The notes: a model not told the origin generated them from the letters alone. Positions 44,353 through 54,669 are shown, counted from the first letter of the stretch. The stretch: 64,000 nt of DNA from Pontiellaceae bacterium B12219 (GCA_029432795.1 JARNMJ010000007.1:55124-119123), one strand, 5' to 3'. Translations and numbers: made by a program.

Positions 44353-44410
44353 CCGGAGCTGAACGGTTCGAATCAGCCGGACTTGAGGTTTTGCCGGTAT
44401 TTTTTGAAAT

Positions 44411-44456
44411 ATCCCTCATACACGGGATAGGCACGCATCTTCTTCTGCGTACTATT
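44411..44456 (+). promoter_or_regulatory. Dyad plus -10-like element, shared with the next gene's leader
   Basis: The dyad ATCCC / GGGAT with 8 nt between (44411-44428) is followed by TTCTGCGTACTAT (44443-44455). The same two blocks, in the same order, occur at 45943-46007. TACTAT could be a -10 box. Confidence 0.5.
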
Positions 44457-44547
44457 GTTTCGGATATTGGAATCGGCTCATTTTGCGATGTCGGGGGGAT
44501 GTGCATGACGTTTCCAGTGTTCGGAACTTTCAGAAGGAAAAGGAGCT

Positions 44548-45840
44548 ATGAAGAAACGGTATTTTGCTAAACATGCCAAATCGAGTGCGGCACTCGTCAG
44601 TCTGGGTATTCACGCCCTGTTGATTGTGGTCGCACTGTCGTTTGTTGCTGTTACGGTGATTCAGAAAGAAGAACCTAAATTCGAGGCCAAACCGGTTAAC
44701 CGGCCCAAAATGAATCTGCGCAAACTGCAGGTGCCGGTGAATATCAAAAAAAAGGTGCAGAAACCGAAACTGCGCAAGCGCATTGTGGTTCAGCCGAAAA
44801 TGAATCAGACCATGCCGGATATCAAGATGCCGGAAATTTCCGGTGTGAAAGGCGGTCTTGGAAACGCGGCGGGTGACGGGCTCGGCGGCGCGGGAGCTCT
44901 CGGATTTTCGATGCCGGAAATTGAGCTGTTCGGAATCAAAGGGAAGGGAGAGAAAATCTTCATCATTCTCGATTCAACTCCCTGGATGATGTACGACGAA
45001 CTGGGCGGTATTCCGGCCTACACACTCATTAAACAGGAGTTGGTTAAGATTCTGGGTAATTTGAATCCAACCGTGGTGTTCAATGTTGCGGTGTTCGGCC
45101 ACCAGACGGGTTCTTATACCCTCTTTCCGGGCATGGTGCCGGCAACCGATGCCAATGTGAAAAAGGTTGAAGAGTGGCTCCAGCCGCTTAATGCGGTGAA
45201 GGCCGGAGGCTACGGCACCAAAACGCTGGGGCCGGGGGGCAAAAAGATCGAAGGGACGGATCTCGTGGTTGAACCGCTGAAAAATGTGAACCATTGGAGC
45301 GAACCTGCGATGTTTGCGATGCAGCAACAAGCCGATACGGTTTTTATTCTGGCGCATGGCTGGGGACATTTGGTCTATGAAAAAGCGCCGGCAAAGCCCT
45401 GGAGCGAATCAAAAATGGTCCGGTTCAGAGAGACGCAGAAAAAGGCGAAGGAAAAACTGGACGAGGAAAACCGGAAGCGTGCAGCAAATGGGCAGCCGCA
45501 ACGCGTGCTGGTGGGATGGGGGATTGTTCGGGCATATTTCCCGAATGAGGAACTTCCCCCGCAGCCGGAGCGGTATTGGTATACCCCGCGGGAAATGGCC
45601 GAGGCTTTTTTAAAGCAACGCGCCCTAGCTGAGCAGAAGGCCAAAGGGGTTCCTGGAAAAAGCGGTCTGCGCGGTACGAAAAAAAGCAAGGTGTCGATGA
45701 ACGTGGTTCAGTTTGTTCCCAAAGAGGGGGCGGATCAGAAAGATGAAGAGCGGTTCAAACAGTTCACCGGGCTTATGAATGGAGAATACAGGGCGTTGCC
45801 GGGATTGGAAGCGATACAGTCGGCGGTTTCACCCGATTAA
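44548..45840 (+). CDS. TonB-like N-terminus joined to a von Willebrand A-like domain
   Basis: 430 residues. One membrane helix (~15-37, SLGIHALLIVVALSFVAVTVI) is followed by a Lys/Pro-rich span (~42-95, PKMNLRKLQVPVNIKKKVQ) as in TonB/TolA-type proteins, then a vWA-like fold from ~130: IFIILDSTPWMMYDE stands at the metal-site position, where a standard MIDAS would read DxSxS, so it appears degenerate. A late Arg/Lys/Glu helix (~300-320) is probably coiled. The protein should sit in the inner membrane with its bulk in the periplasm. The TonB-typical C-terminal domain is missing. RBS AAAGGAG. Confidence 0.6.
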   Translation: MKKRYFAKHAKSSAALVSLGIHALLIVVALSFVAVTVIQKEEPKFEAKPVNRPKMNLRKLQVPVNIKKKVQKPKLRKRIVVQPKMNQTMPDIKMPEISGVKGGLGNAAGDGLGGAGALGFSMPEIELFGIKGKGEKIFIILDSTPWMMYDELGGIPAYTLIKQELVKILGNLNPTVVFNVAVFGHQTGSYTLFPGMVPATDANVKKVEEWLQPLNAVKAGGYGTKTLGPGGKKIEGTDLVVEPLKNVNHWSEPAMFAMQQQADTVFILAHGWGHLVYEKAPAKPWSESKMVRFRETQKKAKEKLDEENRKRAANGQPQRVLVGWGIVRAYFPNEELPPQPERYWYTPREMAEAFLKQRALAEQKAKGVPGKSGLRGTKKSKVSMNVVQFVPKEGADQKDEERFKQFTGLMNGEYRALPGLEAIQSAVSPD

Positions 45841-45865
45841 TTTACCGGCTGAATTCCGGGGAAAG

Positions 45866-45882
45866 TTTCCAACCCTTGGAAC
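45866..45882. repeat. 17-bp palindrome, one mismatch, intergenic
   Basis: TTTCCAA-CCC-TTGGAAC, located 26 bp after the stop of the TonB/vWA gene and 15 bp before its terminator; here it is not translated. Confidence 0.75.
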
Positions 45883-45896
45883 ATCAGTTTGATTGA

Positions 45897-45929
45897 AGGC
45901 GTGCTTTTGAAGAAGCGCGCCTTTTTTTT
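45897..45929 (+). terminator. Rho-independent terminator
   Basis: AGGCGTGCTT / AAGCGCGCCT with one G-T pair and a TTGAAG-type loop is followed by a run of eight T. Confidence 0.9.
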
Positions 45930-45942
45930 ATTCGGGGGGCGT

Positions 45943-46007
45943 ATCCTTCATATATGGGATAGACCGAATCGGTTTAGGGGTTAGGCTGTATTTTCTGCGT
46001 GTATTAT
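45943..46007 (+). promoter_or_regulatory. Dyad plus TATTAT -10-like element
   Basis: ATCCT / GGGAT with 8 nt between (45943-45960), then TTCTGCGTGTATTAT (45993-46007). The blocks are repeated from 44411-44455, with 18 bp more between them here. TATTAT is a plausible -10. Confidence 0.5.
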
Positions 46008-46029
46008 TTTAATTGAACGGGAGACGAAG

Positions 46030-47884
46030 GTGAGTAAATCAATTCTATCAGCACTGTTAATCGGAATAGCGTTAAGTTCGGTAGGGCATGCGCGTGAAAC
46101 GCTACCACCTCTGGTGAACGGCTTGGCTCCGAAAACCTTTAATGAATTATGGGCCGGATTTGATCCGCGCGCAGAACCACTCGATGTTGAGGTTCTGAAA
46201 GAGTGGGAAGAAGACGGTATTGTGATGAAGGTGTTGCGATACCGCATTGGCGTTTTCAAAGGGAAGAGAGCGATGATGGCTGCGGTATATGGGTATCCGA
46301 AGGGCGGAAAAAAACTGCCCGGTTTGGTGCAGATTCATGGCGGCGGACAGTATGCTCATTCCAATGCGGTGTTTACCAATGCGAAGCGGGGTTATGCAAC
46401 CATTTCCATTTCCTGAGCCGGACGAATTGATGCGCCGGATTATAAGGTCAATCCGGATGGGGTGAAGCGTTTCTGGGCGGGAGAAACGGATGCGCCGGAC
46501 TATAAACTGACGACGGACTGGGGGGCGCTTGATGCCTATCATGCACCAACCCGAACCGGGTTGAATTCATTTGGAAATACAAAACCCACTGAATGGACAT
46601 TGGACCCGGTGGAATCTCCTCGAAATAATCAGTGGTTTATCTGCACCATCGGTGCGCGTCGGGCACTGACTTTCCTGGAACGGCAACCGGAGGTGAATGC
46701 GGAGCTGCTTGGAGTTTACGGCCATTCAATGGGGGGAAAGTTGACGGTGTTGACGGCGGGATCTGATTTGATTCCCGTGTGAGGGCCGCCGCGCCTTCAT
46801 GCGGAGGTATCAGCGATCGCCAGGAGGATAACCTGCTTTCCGATGATGTGTATCTGAAAAAGATTTCCTGTCCGATCATGTTTCTGAGTCCGGCGAATGA
46901 TTTTCACGGACGGATTAACGATCTGCAAACAGCTGTGACGGAAATAAAATCCAAAGCATGGCGGGCGACCTGTTCCGCGCATCATAACCATCAGGATACG
47001 GCGGTCTATGAAGTGGCCACCCAGATCTGGTTCGACCAATATCTGAAGGGGACCTTTGTTTGTCCGCAAACGCCGCAAACAGAACTCAGTCTCTCAAACG
47101 GTATTCCGGTTTTCACGGTCCGTCCGGATTCGTCGAAAAACATCCGATCGGTGGATATCTACTACACGCAGCAGGGGCAGGTGGATGGTTTAAAAGATAA
47201 CCGGGAAAATACAAAGGCCCGATTCTGGCATCGCGCAACGCCCGGGGAGTCGGGGCAGGCATTGGTGGCTGAATTGCCGATTCACAGTTTGGATAAACCG
47301 CTTTGGTTTATGCCAACGTCGTCTATGCGTTGGATGAACCAATCACCGGTGCCGGGTATTATTACAGAACGTATACAACCGATCAGTTTAACCTCTCTTC
47401 GTTAATGGCGATGGTCATGCCGGAAGAGCTGCAGGCGGCGGGAGTGAAAGCAACATTGAAGCCATCATCAATAATTGAAACCTTCGAGGGAGATTGGGAA
47501 AAAGATTGGTTTACCTACCGACCGCAGGAATGGCCGCTTAAAACCCATAAACTCTACGATCCGGTCTGGGCGGCACCCGCCGGAGCAAAACTTATGTTGG
47601 ATGTGCGGTCTGCGGCCTCGAATAAACTGGTGATCGGTATCGATCAGTATGCGGCGGAAGTCGAGCTTTCGGGGGGATCGGAATGGCAGAAGATCACGCT
47701 TTCTCCTGCCGATTTTATAGACGTAGCCGGGGAAGGGCTGCCGAGCTGGAACGGAGTGATGGAATTGCGGTTCGGAGATAAAGAAACACTGAAAGATAAA
47801 CAAAACGGACAAAAACTGGATTTCGGAGGCATCTGGCAGGGGGCGCCCCCTGAATTCCGGGACCTCCGGTGGTCTGTTGAATAA
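46030..47884 (+). pseudogene. Secreted alpha/beta hydrolase (acetylxylan esterase/dienelactone hydrolase type), inactivated by three lesions
   Basis: The frame begins at a GTG (46030) with a signal peptide (IGIALSSVGHA) and shows the esterase fold in pieces: GLVQIHGGGQYAHSNAVF, the Trp-rich AGRID region, YGHSMGGKLTVLTAGSD with nucleophile Ser, CGGISDRQEDN, and AHHNHQD with the probable His. Lesions: TGA at 46414-46416 where family members have Trp (one-base change from TGG); a tandem duplication of TGATT at 46764-46773 that shifts the frame; and loss of one G near 47305 that shifts it again. Joining the pieces gives a continuous ~617-residue protein. All other long genes here are intact, which argues against poor sequence. 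A C-terminal ~150-residue domain is unassigned. Confidence 0.85.
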
Positions 47885-47926
47885 TGAAACGGGCTCGGAT
47901 GCAGGGCCGGACTGAAGAAAATCAGA

Positions 47927-47957
47927 ACCGGCTGTTTTAAGCCGGTAGCTATTTTTT
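47927..47957 (+). terminator. Rho-independent terminator
   Basis: ACCGGCT / AGCCGGT with a 6-nt loop, then a TTTTTT run after AGCTA. It ends the esterase pseudogene region. Confidence 0.8.
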
Positions 47958-48051
47958 CTTATTTATTTAACGTCTTATTTGATCGTTGGTTATACTATGT
48001 AGTTCTGGGAAAAGGTTTTTTGAAAGTAAGAACTCAAAAGGTATGGCGTAT

Positions 48052-51000
48052 ATGAAAAAAACAGTTCGGTCGGATACAGCGTCATTGCTGAAACATTATG
48101 GGGTATTCCTGTTGGGCATTTTTTTCCTGACAGCTAATCTTTCAGCATTTGCAGCGCTGCCGGTTATTTTCGATGCGCCTGCATCGCAGACGATTTTTAT
48201 TGGTGATCCAGTCTCATTTTCCGTGAGTGCTTCGGGCACAGCACCTTTTACTTATCAATGGCGGCGAAACGGAACCTCAATCGCCGGCGAAACAAACCGC
48301 TCCTTAAATTTTATCACCGCAGGAGACGATGACGGAGATCTCTTTTCCGTTCTGGTATCAAATTCTTCCGGTTCCGTTATCAGTGAGGCGGCGGAATTAA
48401 CGATTGATTTCGGCATGGGCGGAGCGGCTCAAACCAATCGGCTTATCGAATTCACCACGCCTTGGCGCTATGATGTGAATGGAAACAACCTCGGAACGGC
48501 CTGGCGCGCGCCGGGATATGCCGATGGTTCCTGGTCCTCCGGCGGCGGTTTACTTTATGTGGAGGACGATACGGTGCCCGCACCGAAAACCACGGCGTTG
48601 CCGCTCATCGCGAAAAGTCTTCCGACGACATGCTATTTCCGTACTTCGTTTACGAACAATATAACCGATGTTTATTCGATGAATCTGGTTGCCAATACGG
48701 TGGTTGACGATGGGCTGGTTCTGTATTTAAACGGCACGGAGGTATTACGGAACCACATGGATGCCGGAACGGTTTCATATAATACTCTGGCGAATAATGT
48801 TGGAAATGCTTCCGTTGAGGGCCCCTATTTGTTGGATACCGCCGGACTCCTGAACGGCGCAAATCTGTTGGCGGCTGAGGTGCATCAAAGTTCTGCCACG
48901 AGCTCTGATATTGTGATGGGATTATCGTTGGACATGATCTGGCAGGAACGTTTGCGCGATACGGCTGCACCAACAGTCGCAACACTTAATCCTGCATCGG
49001 GATCTTCCGTTACCGTCTTAACGCAAATCCAAGTGGTATTCAATGAGGGCGTGTCCGGTGTGAATGCTTCCGATTTGTTGATCAACGGAACGCCGGCTTC
49101 CAGTGTAACCGTTAATTCAGATGCCGATTATTTATTTCACTTTACCGAGCCGGCCGAAGGGGTAGTGAATGTCAGTTGGGCGGCAAACCACGGAATCAAC
49201 GATCTTTCTGCAGGAAGCCATGCTTTTGTCGGGGCCGGTTTCAGCTATTTGTTTGCCCCGCCATCAACGGATGTTCAGCTTGCATTTTCGAGCGTCTTCC
49301 AATCATCGGACAGCTCCGCATCAACGAAAGCCGTCAATGCCGTCGATGGAAATGCGATGTCGTACAGCCGGACGGATAATCTTCCTTCCAGTTATTGGAA
49401 AGCGGAATTGGGCCGGCCCTTTGAGCTGGATCGCATTGAACTCGTCAATCAGCCGGCTCCGAATGATGCGGAAATGGAGGGGCTCACACTATCCCTGCTC
49501 AATATGGACGATCAGGTCGTTTATGAAACCATATTAACCAATCCGGGCGCCAGTGGAATCAGCGTGATCAATCTGCCGGCAGGGATTTCAGCAAGGACCC
49601 TTCGGATAGGTCTTTCCGGATCGGACGTCAACGGCGCAGGAAACTATCGCGTGGGATTGACCGAAGTTCGCATTATCGGAGAAGCACAAATTCCTTTTTC
49701 GCCGGAACCCGTTCCCGGTGGAGAAAGCGACGTCGAGATAACAGGATTTTCGGTGTCGCAAACCACCGAATGGAATGATGGAGAGTTTCCAGCAGAGAAT
49801 GCAGTGGATGGGAATACCGGAAACTTTTCCCACACCGATTCCTCCACACCGAACAACTACTGGATCGCCGATCTCGGAACTGCGGGCCCCATTGCTCGGG
49901 TGGAACTGGTAAATCGCGATTCCTCTGCTGAGCGTATGGATAATTTGGTGATTCGAATTCTGGACGCGGGTATGAACTCGGTAGCCTCGGACGTCACAAG
50001 CAATCCCGGGGCCAGCGCGACCTATACCTTCAATACCCCCGCGAATACGGTGGGGCGCTATGTAAGAGTCGGGTTGGAGAACGGCGAAGAAAATGGACGT
50101 GATTACGCAATTCAGCTGGCCGAAGTACGGATTTATTCAGAAGCTTCCGGTTCCGCACTTCCTCCGCAACCGACTGCGAACCTTGCGACGGGGAAACGCA
50201 GCTATATGCTGCGTTTAACGGATTCGTTACCCCCCGCGAGCAACGCGAATGATGGTGACATGTCGACGGAAACCTATACGACCTCGCAGACGGTGGATGG
50301 ATATTGGGAAGTGGACCTCGGCGAGACCTTCGCGCTCTATGGAGTCCGGGCGGTAAGTGCCGCCGCCGTCGGCGATCGTCTGGCCAGTACAATCTGTCGA
50401 TTGTTTGATGAAAACCACGATTCCGTGTTGGAGCGCCCGCTCACCGGGAATGCTCCTGTGTTCGATGTTGATGTCGATGGCCCCGTGTTTGCGCGTTACG
50501 TACGGGTTGGTCTGGAAGATAAAACCCGGACGGACGGCAACCCGGGCGGTTTTATTGGTTTTCGTGAAGTAGAAGTGTTCGGCCGTCCCGCCAGTGAAGT
50601 GGGGATTCAATCATTCAGCGTTTCCGACACGGCGGTTGCTGGAGGTCAGAGCGTCACGCTTGATTGGTCGGTGGAGGATGTGAAACGAGCGGAAATTTTT
50701 CCAGACATTGGATCTGTTGGATCATATACGGATACCAACGGCGTGGGCAGTTTCGTGCAAACCATGACCGCATCGACGGAATTCATTATGGTGGCGACGA
50801 ACAACGCCTGGATATTCACCCATGCCGTGGGAGTGGAAGTGAACGGTGCAACGCTACCGATTGTTATCAGCGAAGTGCTGGCGGATAATCAATATTCGCT
50901 CGAAGATGGCTATGGCGATGCATCGGACTGGATCGAACTGCGTAATACCGGTAACACCACGGTAGATCTGACGGGCTGGGGCTTGTCGGACAATCCCGCC

Positions 51001-54000
51001 AAACCCATGAAATTCACGTTCCCCTCCACCACGATGGCTCCGCATGAAACGCTCATTGTCTTTGCATCAAACCGAGATGTTGCCGTTGACCCGGAGGGCA
51101 TGCTGCACGCGGACTTTGCATTGGGTAAAAATGGTGAAACGGTTCAGCTTACAGCAGCCAATGGCTCCACGGTCATCGACAGTGTGAGTTATCCCGAGCT
51201 CGATACCGACCTGGCCTACGGGCGGGATCTGGAGGGCAGGTGGACGTTGATGGAACCCACGCCGGGTGCAGTCAATACCGGGACTGCTTATGAGGGGTGG
51301 CTGAACAGTCTGGATTGGAGCCACGCCCGCGGTATATACGAAACAAACTTCACCCTGACGGTCACGAGTGCTGATCCCGATGCGACGATTCTCTATTCGC
51401 TGGACGGTACGGAACCGTCGATTCCCTATACGGGAGGACTCTCTATTTCCGGTACATCCGTTGTACGTGTTCAAGCGGTATGGCCGGGATACAAACCCGC
51501 GCGCATCGAGACCAAGAGCTTCATCTTTTTAGATGATGTGATTGCCGATTTGGACACTGATATCACTCAGGATCCCACCTACGGACCGCGCGTGAAACCG
51601 GGCCTGCTGGCGCTCCCGACGATTTCGCTGGTTGTCTCCTCAACGGGGAACGCCATTGATGCCATTGAATATGATGAGCAGGCCTGTTCCTTCGAATTAT
51701 TATGGCCGGATGGCCAAAATCCCATTCAGGAGGATTGCGGGATCTCGCGCTTCGGCGGTGCCTATTCATATTTCGAAAAGAAGGCCTTCTCGCTGGCATT
51801 CCGCCAGAAATACGGAAATGGAAAGCTGAAAGCGCCTCTGTTCAACGGATTCGATCGGGGTGTACTGGCTAAGACGTCTTTCGACCGGTTGCATTTGCGG
51901 GGTGGAAATCATGACTGGAGCCGTTCGTTTGGTATGTCGGACCGTTTCATACAGGACAGCTATCTGGATATGGGGAGTCTGAATCCTCACGGTCGCTTCG
52001 TGCATGTTTATCTCAATGGCGAGTATTGGGGGCAGTACAACTGCAAGGAGGTGTTGAATGAAAGCTTCCTCGCGGACTACCTCGGAGGCGATGAAGACGA
52101 CTATGTGAGTGTGAAAGGCAATGACAATGGGGGCGGCGGTCCCGGTGGTTGGGTGATTGGCGCGGGAGATCCGCCGAATCCCGAACCGTGGGAACGCGTA
52201 CGGGCACTCCGGGATGATTTCGAGGCGGTGAGCCCGTATCTGGACGTGAGCCATTATATCGACTACATGTTGCTTTACGGCTTTGGAGGAAGTGAAAATG
52301 AATTCCGCGGCTGCGGCCCGAAAACTGCCGGCAGCGGCTATAAATTCTGGATTAATGACCCCGATGGATTCGTGAATGACGGACGCGTCGACGACGATAA
52401 AAGCATCGGTGCCTGGGGGCCTGGAGGAATCTGGGCCGGTTTACATGGAGAAAATCATCCGGATTTCAAAATGCTGCTGGCGGACCGTATCTATAAAAAC
52501 TTTTTCAATGACGGCGCCATGACCCATGCGCAGTGTAACGCACGGCTGCAGGCCCGCATGGATGAAACTCGCGACAGTTTCCTGGCGGAGTGCGCCCGGT
52601 GGGGTCGTTCGTACACAAGTTGGGAAGACGATGCGAATACGGCCTATACGAGTTACTTCAATCATCAGGCAAATGATATGGTTGCCGCATGGCGGAATGC
52701 CGGTTATTTCCCATCCTTTGACCCGCCGACCTTTAATCAATATGGCGGTGCTGTGCTGGAAGGATTCCAGCCCATACTGACCAGTTCGGCGGGAACCATC
52801 TATTACACGCTGGACGGAACCGATCCACGTTTGCCCGGCGGCAGTATTTCTCCGGCGGCGCTGATTTGGTCCGCAGGTGCTGTAACGGTTACAGAAGATA
52901 TAACCATCACAAGCCGCGTCCGCACATCGGGTGGTGAATGGTCGGCACTCGCAGAGCCTCGGTTCCTGTTGGGGTCGCGTCAGGTGCCGACGGCCGGCGA
53001 ACTGCTTATTACGGAAATCAGTTATAATCCGGACGGGTCCGACGACTATGAATTTATTGAAATCTGGAACAGCAGTACCAATCTGATCGATATGAGCGGA
53101 GTGAGCCTCAGCAATGCTGTACGCTATATCTTCCCGGAATATGCAACGCTGAATCCGGGAGCGTTTGTGGTGGTGGTGGTGGAAGATGCCGCTTCTTTTT
53201 CGAATCGCTATCAAAATGTTTCATCTCCCTGGTATTGGGATGGCATCGAAGTTGCCGGCGAATGGGTGGGGGCGCTCAGCGATGGGGGCGAAACGATTGT
53301 GCTGACAGATGCGGCTGGTGCAACCCTCTCCACTGTTTCGTATACTGTTGGCGGCGATTGGCCCGAGGCTCCTGACGGCGGGGGCAGTTCATTGGAAGTG
53401 CGCAGCCCGGATCAGGTTCCTTCAGAAATCAACGCGCAGACGATTTATCTGGCAGATGGAAAGAACTGGACGGCGAGTGCGTTGTATCACGGATCACCGG
53501 GACGGTTTGCTGTGTATGAGCCATCGGTGGTGATTAATGAAGTTCTGTCGCACACCGACATGGGGGTCGACTGGATTGAATTGTATAATGCATCAGCCTC
53601 CGTGGTCGATCTTGCCGGCTATGCACTAACGGATGATTTGGACCAGCCCGCGCGCTATGTCTTCCCATCGGGCAGTCTGATTCCTGCTCATGGCTATCTG
53701 ACCGTATCGGCTTCAGAGCTCGATTTCGGTTTCAGCGAACTGGGGAGCAGTGCGAGTCTCCTGCAGGTTGAGGGGGGCGATGTGCTGCGTTTTATGGATC
53801 ATGTTGAGTTTCCTGCTGCTGCCCGCGAGGAGTCATTCGGGCGGTACCTGCGCTCTGACGGCGTGGAACTGTTTACGGAGCAGCTTGCCAGCACGAAGGG
53901 CTATGCGAATGGTTTGCCGAGAGTTGGGCCGGTGGTGCTCAGCGAAATCATGTATGTTCCAATGCTCGGAAAATCGGCCTATCTGGAATTCTATAATATT

Positions 54001-54669
54001 TCTGATGCCGATGTGCCGCTGTACGATCTTTCGATTGCTTCCAATACCTGGAATGTGTCCGGGATTGGGGATTATGCCTTTCCGGAAGGGGTGGTGCTGC
54101 CTCCGTTGACGCCGCTTATTCTGTGTGCAACAAATCCCGCCGTTTTCCGGGCGCAATATGGGCTGGATTCATCGGTTCCGGTGTATGGACCCTGGACAGG
54201 TAATCTGGATCCGGATGGCGAAATGCTGGAACTGCTCAATCCGGGGGATCCGGAGCCGGATGGCTTTGTTCCATATTACCGGGCGGATTATGTGGCCTAC
54301 CGTACCAATGCCAACTGGGCCGTTGCCCACACAGGTAATGTGAGTCTGGAACGCTACCCGCTCAACAGCTTCGGAAATGATCCGGCCAGCTGGCGCGCCT
54401 CCGCCGTGGGCGGAACGCCGGGAACGGTTGAAGAATATCGGGACTCCTTTAATTCCGATATTTCGATTTCCGCAGGCCAGCTTCCAATCATTGGATTCCC
54501 GGCGATTCCGGGACAAACCTATGAAGTGCATTTCACGGAATCGCTGCTTAATCCCCAATGGTATATTCTCTCTTCGGTGCCGGAAGCGTCCTCCAACTGG
54601 GTCAATGTGATTGATCCGGAACTCCCGGTCAGTAATCGGTTCTATCGTATTTACTGGGAAGCGCCCTGA
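48052..54669 (+). CDS. Giant secreted protein with Ig-like, F5/8 type C, lamin-tail and CotH kinase domains
   Basis: 2,205 residues from the ATG at 48052 (AAAAGG upstream; the frame opens at 47986). Signal peptide ~1-35. Order, with approximate positions: Ig-like 35-145; SbsA-type Ig-like 304-400; three discoidin/F5-8C domains at 408-545, 562-697 and 710-846 (each ends in a YVRVGL- or LRIGL-type strand); lamin-tail domain 935-1073 (VISEVLADN, WIELRNTG); a CHB_HEX_C-like strand pair 1098-1165; a CotH kinase domain 1188-1550 (DRLHLRGGNHDW, VYLNGEYWGQYNCKEV, VKGNDNG); a second CHB_HEX_C-like part; then three lamin-tail domains to ~2110. No obvious anchor. CotH proteins are atypical kinases; many exported ones bind or modify surface glycoproteins, so a cell-surface role is inferred. 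Confidence 0.8.
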   Translation: MKKTVRSDTASLLKHYGVFLLGIFFLTANLSAFAALPVIFDAPASQTIFIGDPVSFSVSASGTAPFTYQWRRNGTSIAGETNRSLNFITAGDDDGDLFSVLVSNSSGSVISEAAELTIDFGMGGAAQTNRLIEFTTPWRYDVNGNNLGTAWRAPGYADGSWSSGGGLLYVEDDTVPAPKTTALPLIAKSLPTTCYFRTSFTNNITDVYSMNLVANTVVDDGLVLYLNGTEVLRNHMDAGTVSYNTLANNVGNASVEGPYLLDTAGLLNGANLLAAEVHQSSATSSDIVMGLSLDMIWQERLRDTAAPTVATLNPASGSSVTVLTQIQVVFNEGVSGVNASDLLINGTPASSVTVNSDADYLFHFTEPAEGVVNVSWAANHGINDLSAGSHAFVGAGFSYLFAPPSTDVQLAFSSVFQSSDSSASTKAVNAVDGNAMSYSRTDNLPSSYWKAELGRPFELDRIELVNQPAPNDAEMEGLTLSLLNMDDQVVYETILTNPGASGISVINLPAGISARTLRIGLSGSDVNGAGNYRVGLTEVRIIGEAQIPFSPEPVPGGESDVEITGFSVSQTTEWNDGEFPAENAVDGNTGNFSHTDSSTPNNYWIADLGTAGPIARVELVNRDSSAERMDNLVIRILDAGMNSVASDVTSNPGASATYTFNTPANTVGRYVRVGLENGEENGRDYAIQLAEVRIYSEASGSALPPQPTANLATGKRSYMLRLTDSLPPASNANDGDMSTETYTTSQTVDGYWEVDLGETFALYGVRAVSAAAVGDRLASTICRLFDENHDSVLERPLTGNAPVFDVDVDGPVFARYVRVGLEDKTRTDGNPGGFIGFREVEVFGRPASEVGIQSFSVSDTAVAGGQSVTLDWSVEDVKRAEIFPDIGSVGSYTDTNGVGSFVQTMTASTEFIMVATNNAWIFTHAVGVEVNGATLPIVISEVLADNQYSLEDGYGDASDWIELRNTGNTTVDLTGWGLSDNPAKPMKFTFPSTTMAPHETLIVFASNRDVAVDPEGMLHADFALGKNGETVQLTAANGSTVIDSVSYPELDTDLAYGRDLEGRWTLMEPTPGAVNTGTAYEGWLNSLDWSHARGIYETNFTLTVTSADPDATILYSLDGTEPSIPYTGGLSISGTSVVRVQAVWPGYKPARIETKSFIFLDDVIADLDTDITQDPTYGPRVKPGLLALPTISLVVSSTGNAIDAIEYDEQACSFELLWPDGQNPIQEDCGISRFGGAYSYFEKKAFSLAFRQKYGNGKLKAPLFNGFDRGVLAKTSFDRLHLRGGNHDWSRSFGMSDRFIQDSYLDMGSLNPHGRFVHVYLNGEYWGQYNCKEVLNESFLADYLGGDEDDYVSVKGNDNGGGGPGGWVIGAGDPPNPEPWERVRALRDDFEAVSPYLDVSHYIDYMLLYGFGGSENEFRGCGPKTAGSGYKFWINDPDGFVNDGRVDDDKSIGAWGPGGIWAGLHGENHPDFKMLLADRIYKNFFNDGAMTHAQCNARLQARMDETRDSFLAECARWGRSYTSWEDDANTAYTSYFNHQANDMVAAWRNAGYFPSFDPPTFNQYGGAVLEGFQPILTSSAGTIYYTLDGTDPRLPGGSISPAALIWSAGAVTVTEDITITSRVRTSGGEWSALAEPRFLLGSRQVPTAGELLITEISYNPDGSDDYEFIEIWNSSTNLIDMSGVSLSNAVRYIFPEYATLNPGAFVVVVVEDAASFSNRYQNVSSPWYWDGIEVAGEWVGALSDGGETIVLTDAAGATLSTVSYTVGGDWPEAPDGGGSSLEVRSPDQVPSEINAQTIYLADGKNWTASALYHGSPGRFAVYEPSVVINEVLSHTDMGVDWIELYNASASVVDLAGYALTDDLDQPARYVFPSGSLIPAHGYLTVSASELDFGFSELGSSASLLQVEGGDVLRFMDHVEFPAAAREESFGRYLRSDGVELFTEQLASTKGYANGLPRVGPVVLSEIMYVPMLGKSAYLEFYNISDADVPLYDLSIASNTWNVSGIGDYAFPEGVVLPPLTPLILCATNPAVFRAQYGLDSSVPVYGPWTGNLDPDGEMLELLNPGDPEPDGFVPYYRADYVAYRTNANWAVAHTGNVSLERYPLNSFGNDPASWRASAVGGTPGTVEEYRDSFNSDISISAGQLPIIGFPAIPGQTYEVHFTESLLNPQWYILSSVPEASSNWVNVIDPELPVSNRFYRIYWEAP

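Noticed and set aside
44353..44410. Possible terminator after the fucosidase gene
   Set aside because: The CCGG-containing stretches there do not form a stable stem followed by a T run, so no terminator is called.
46414..46416. TGA in the esterase gene as a recoded selenocysteine or tryptophan codon
   Set aside because: Two further frameshifts downstream destroy the same gene, so simple decay explains it; the other genes here use TGA as a normal stop, for example at 4497-4499 and 21551-21553.
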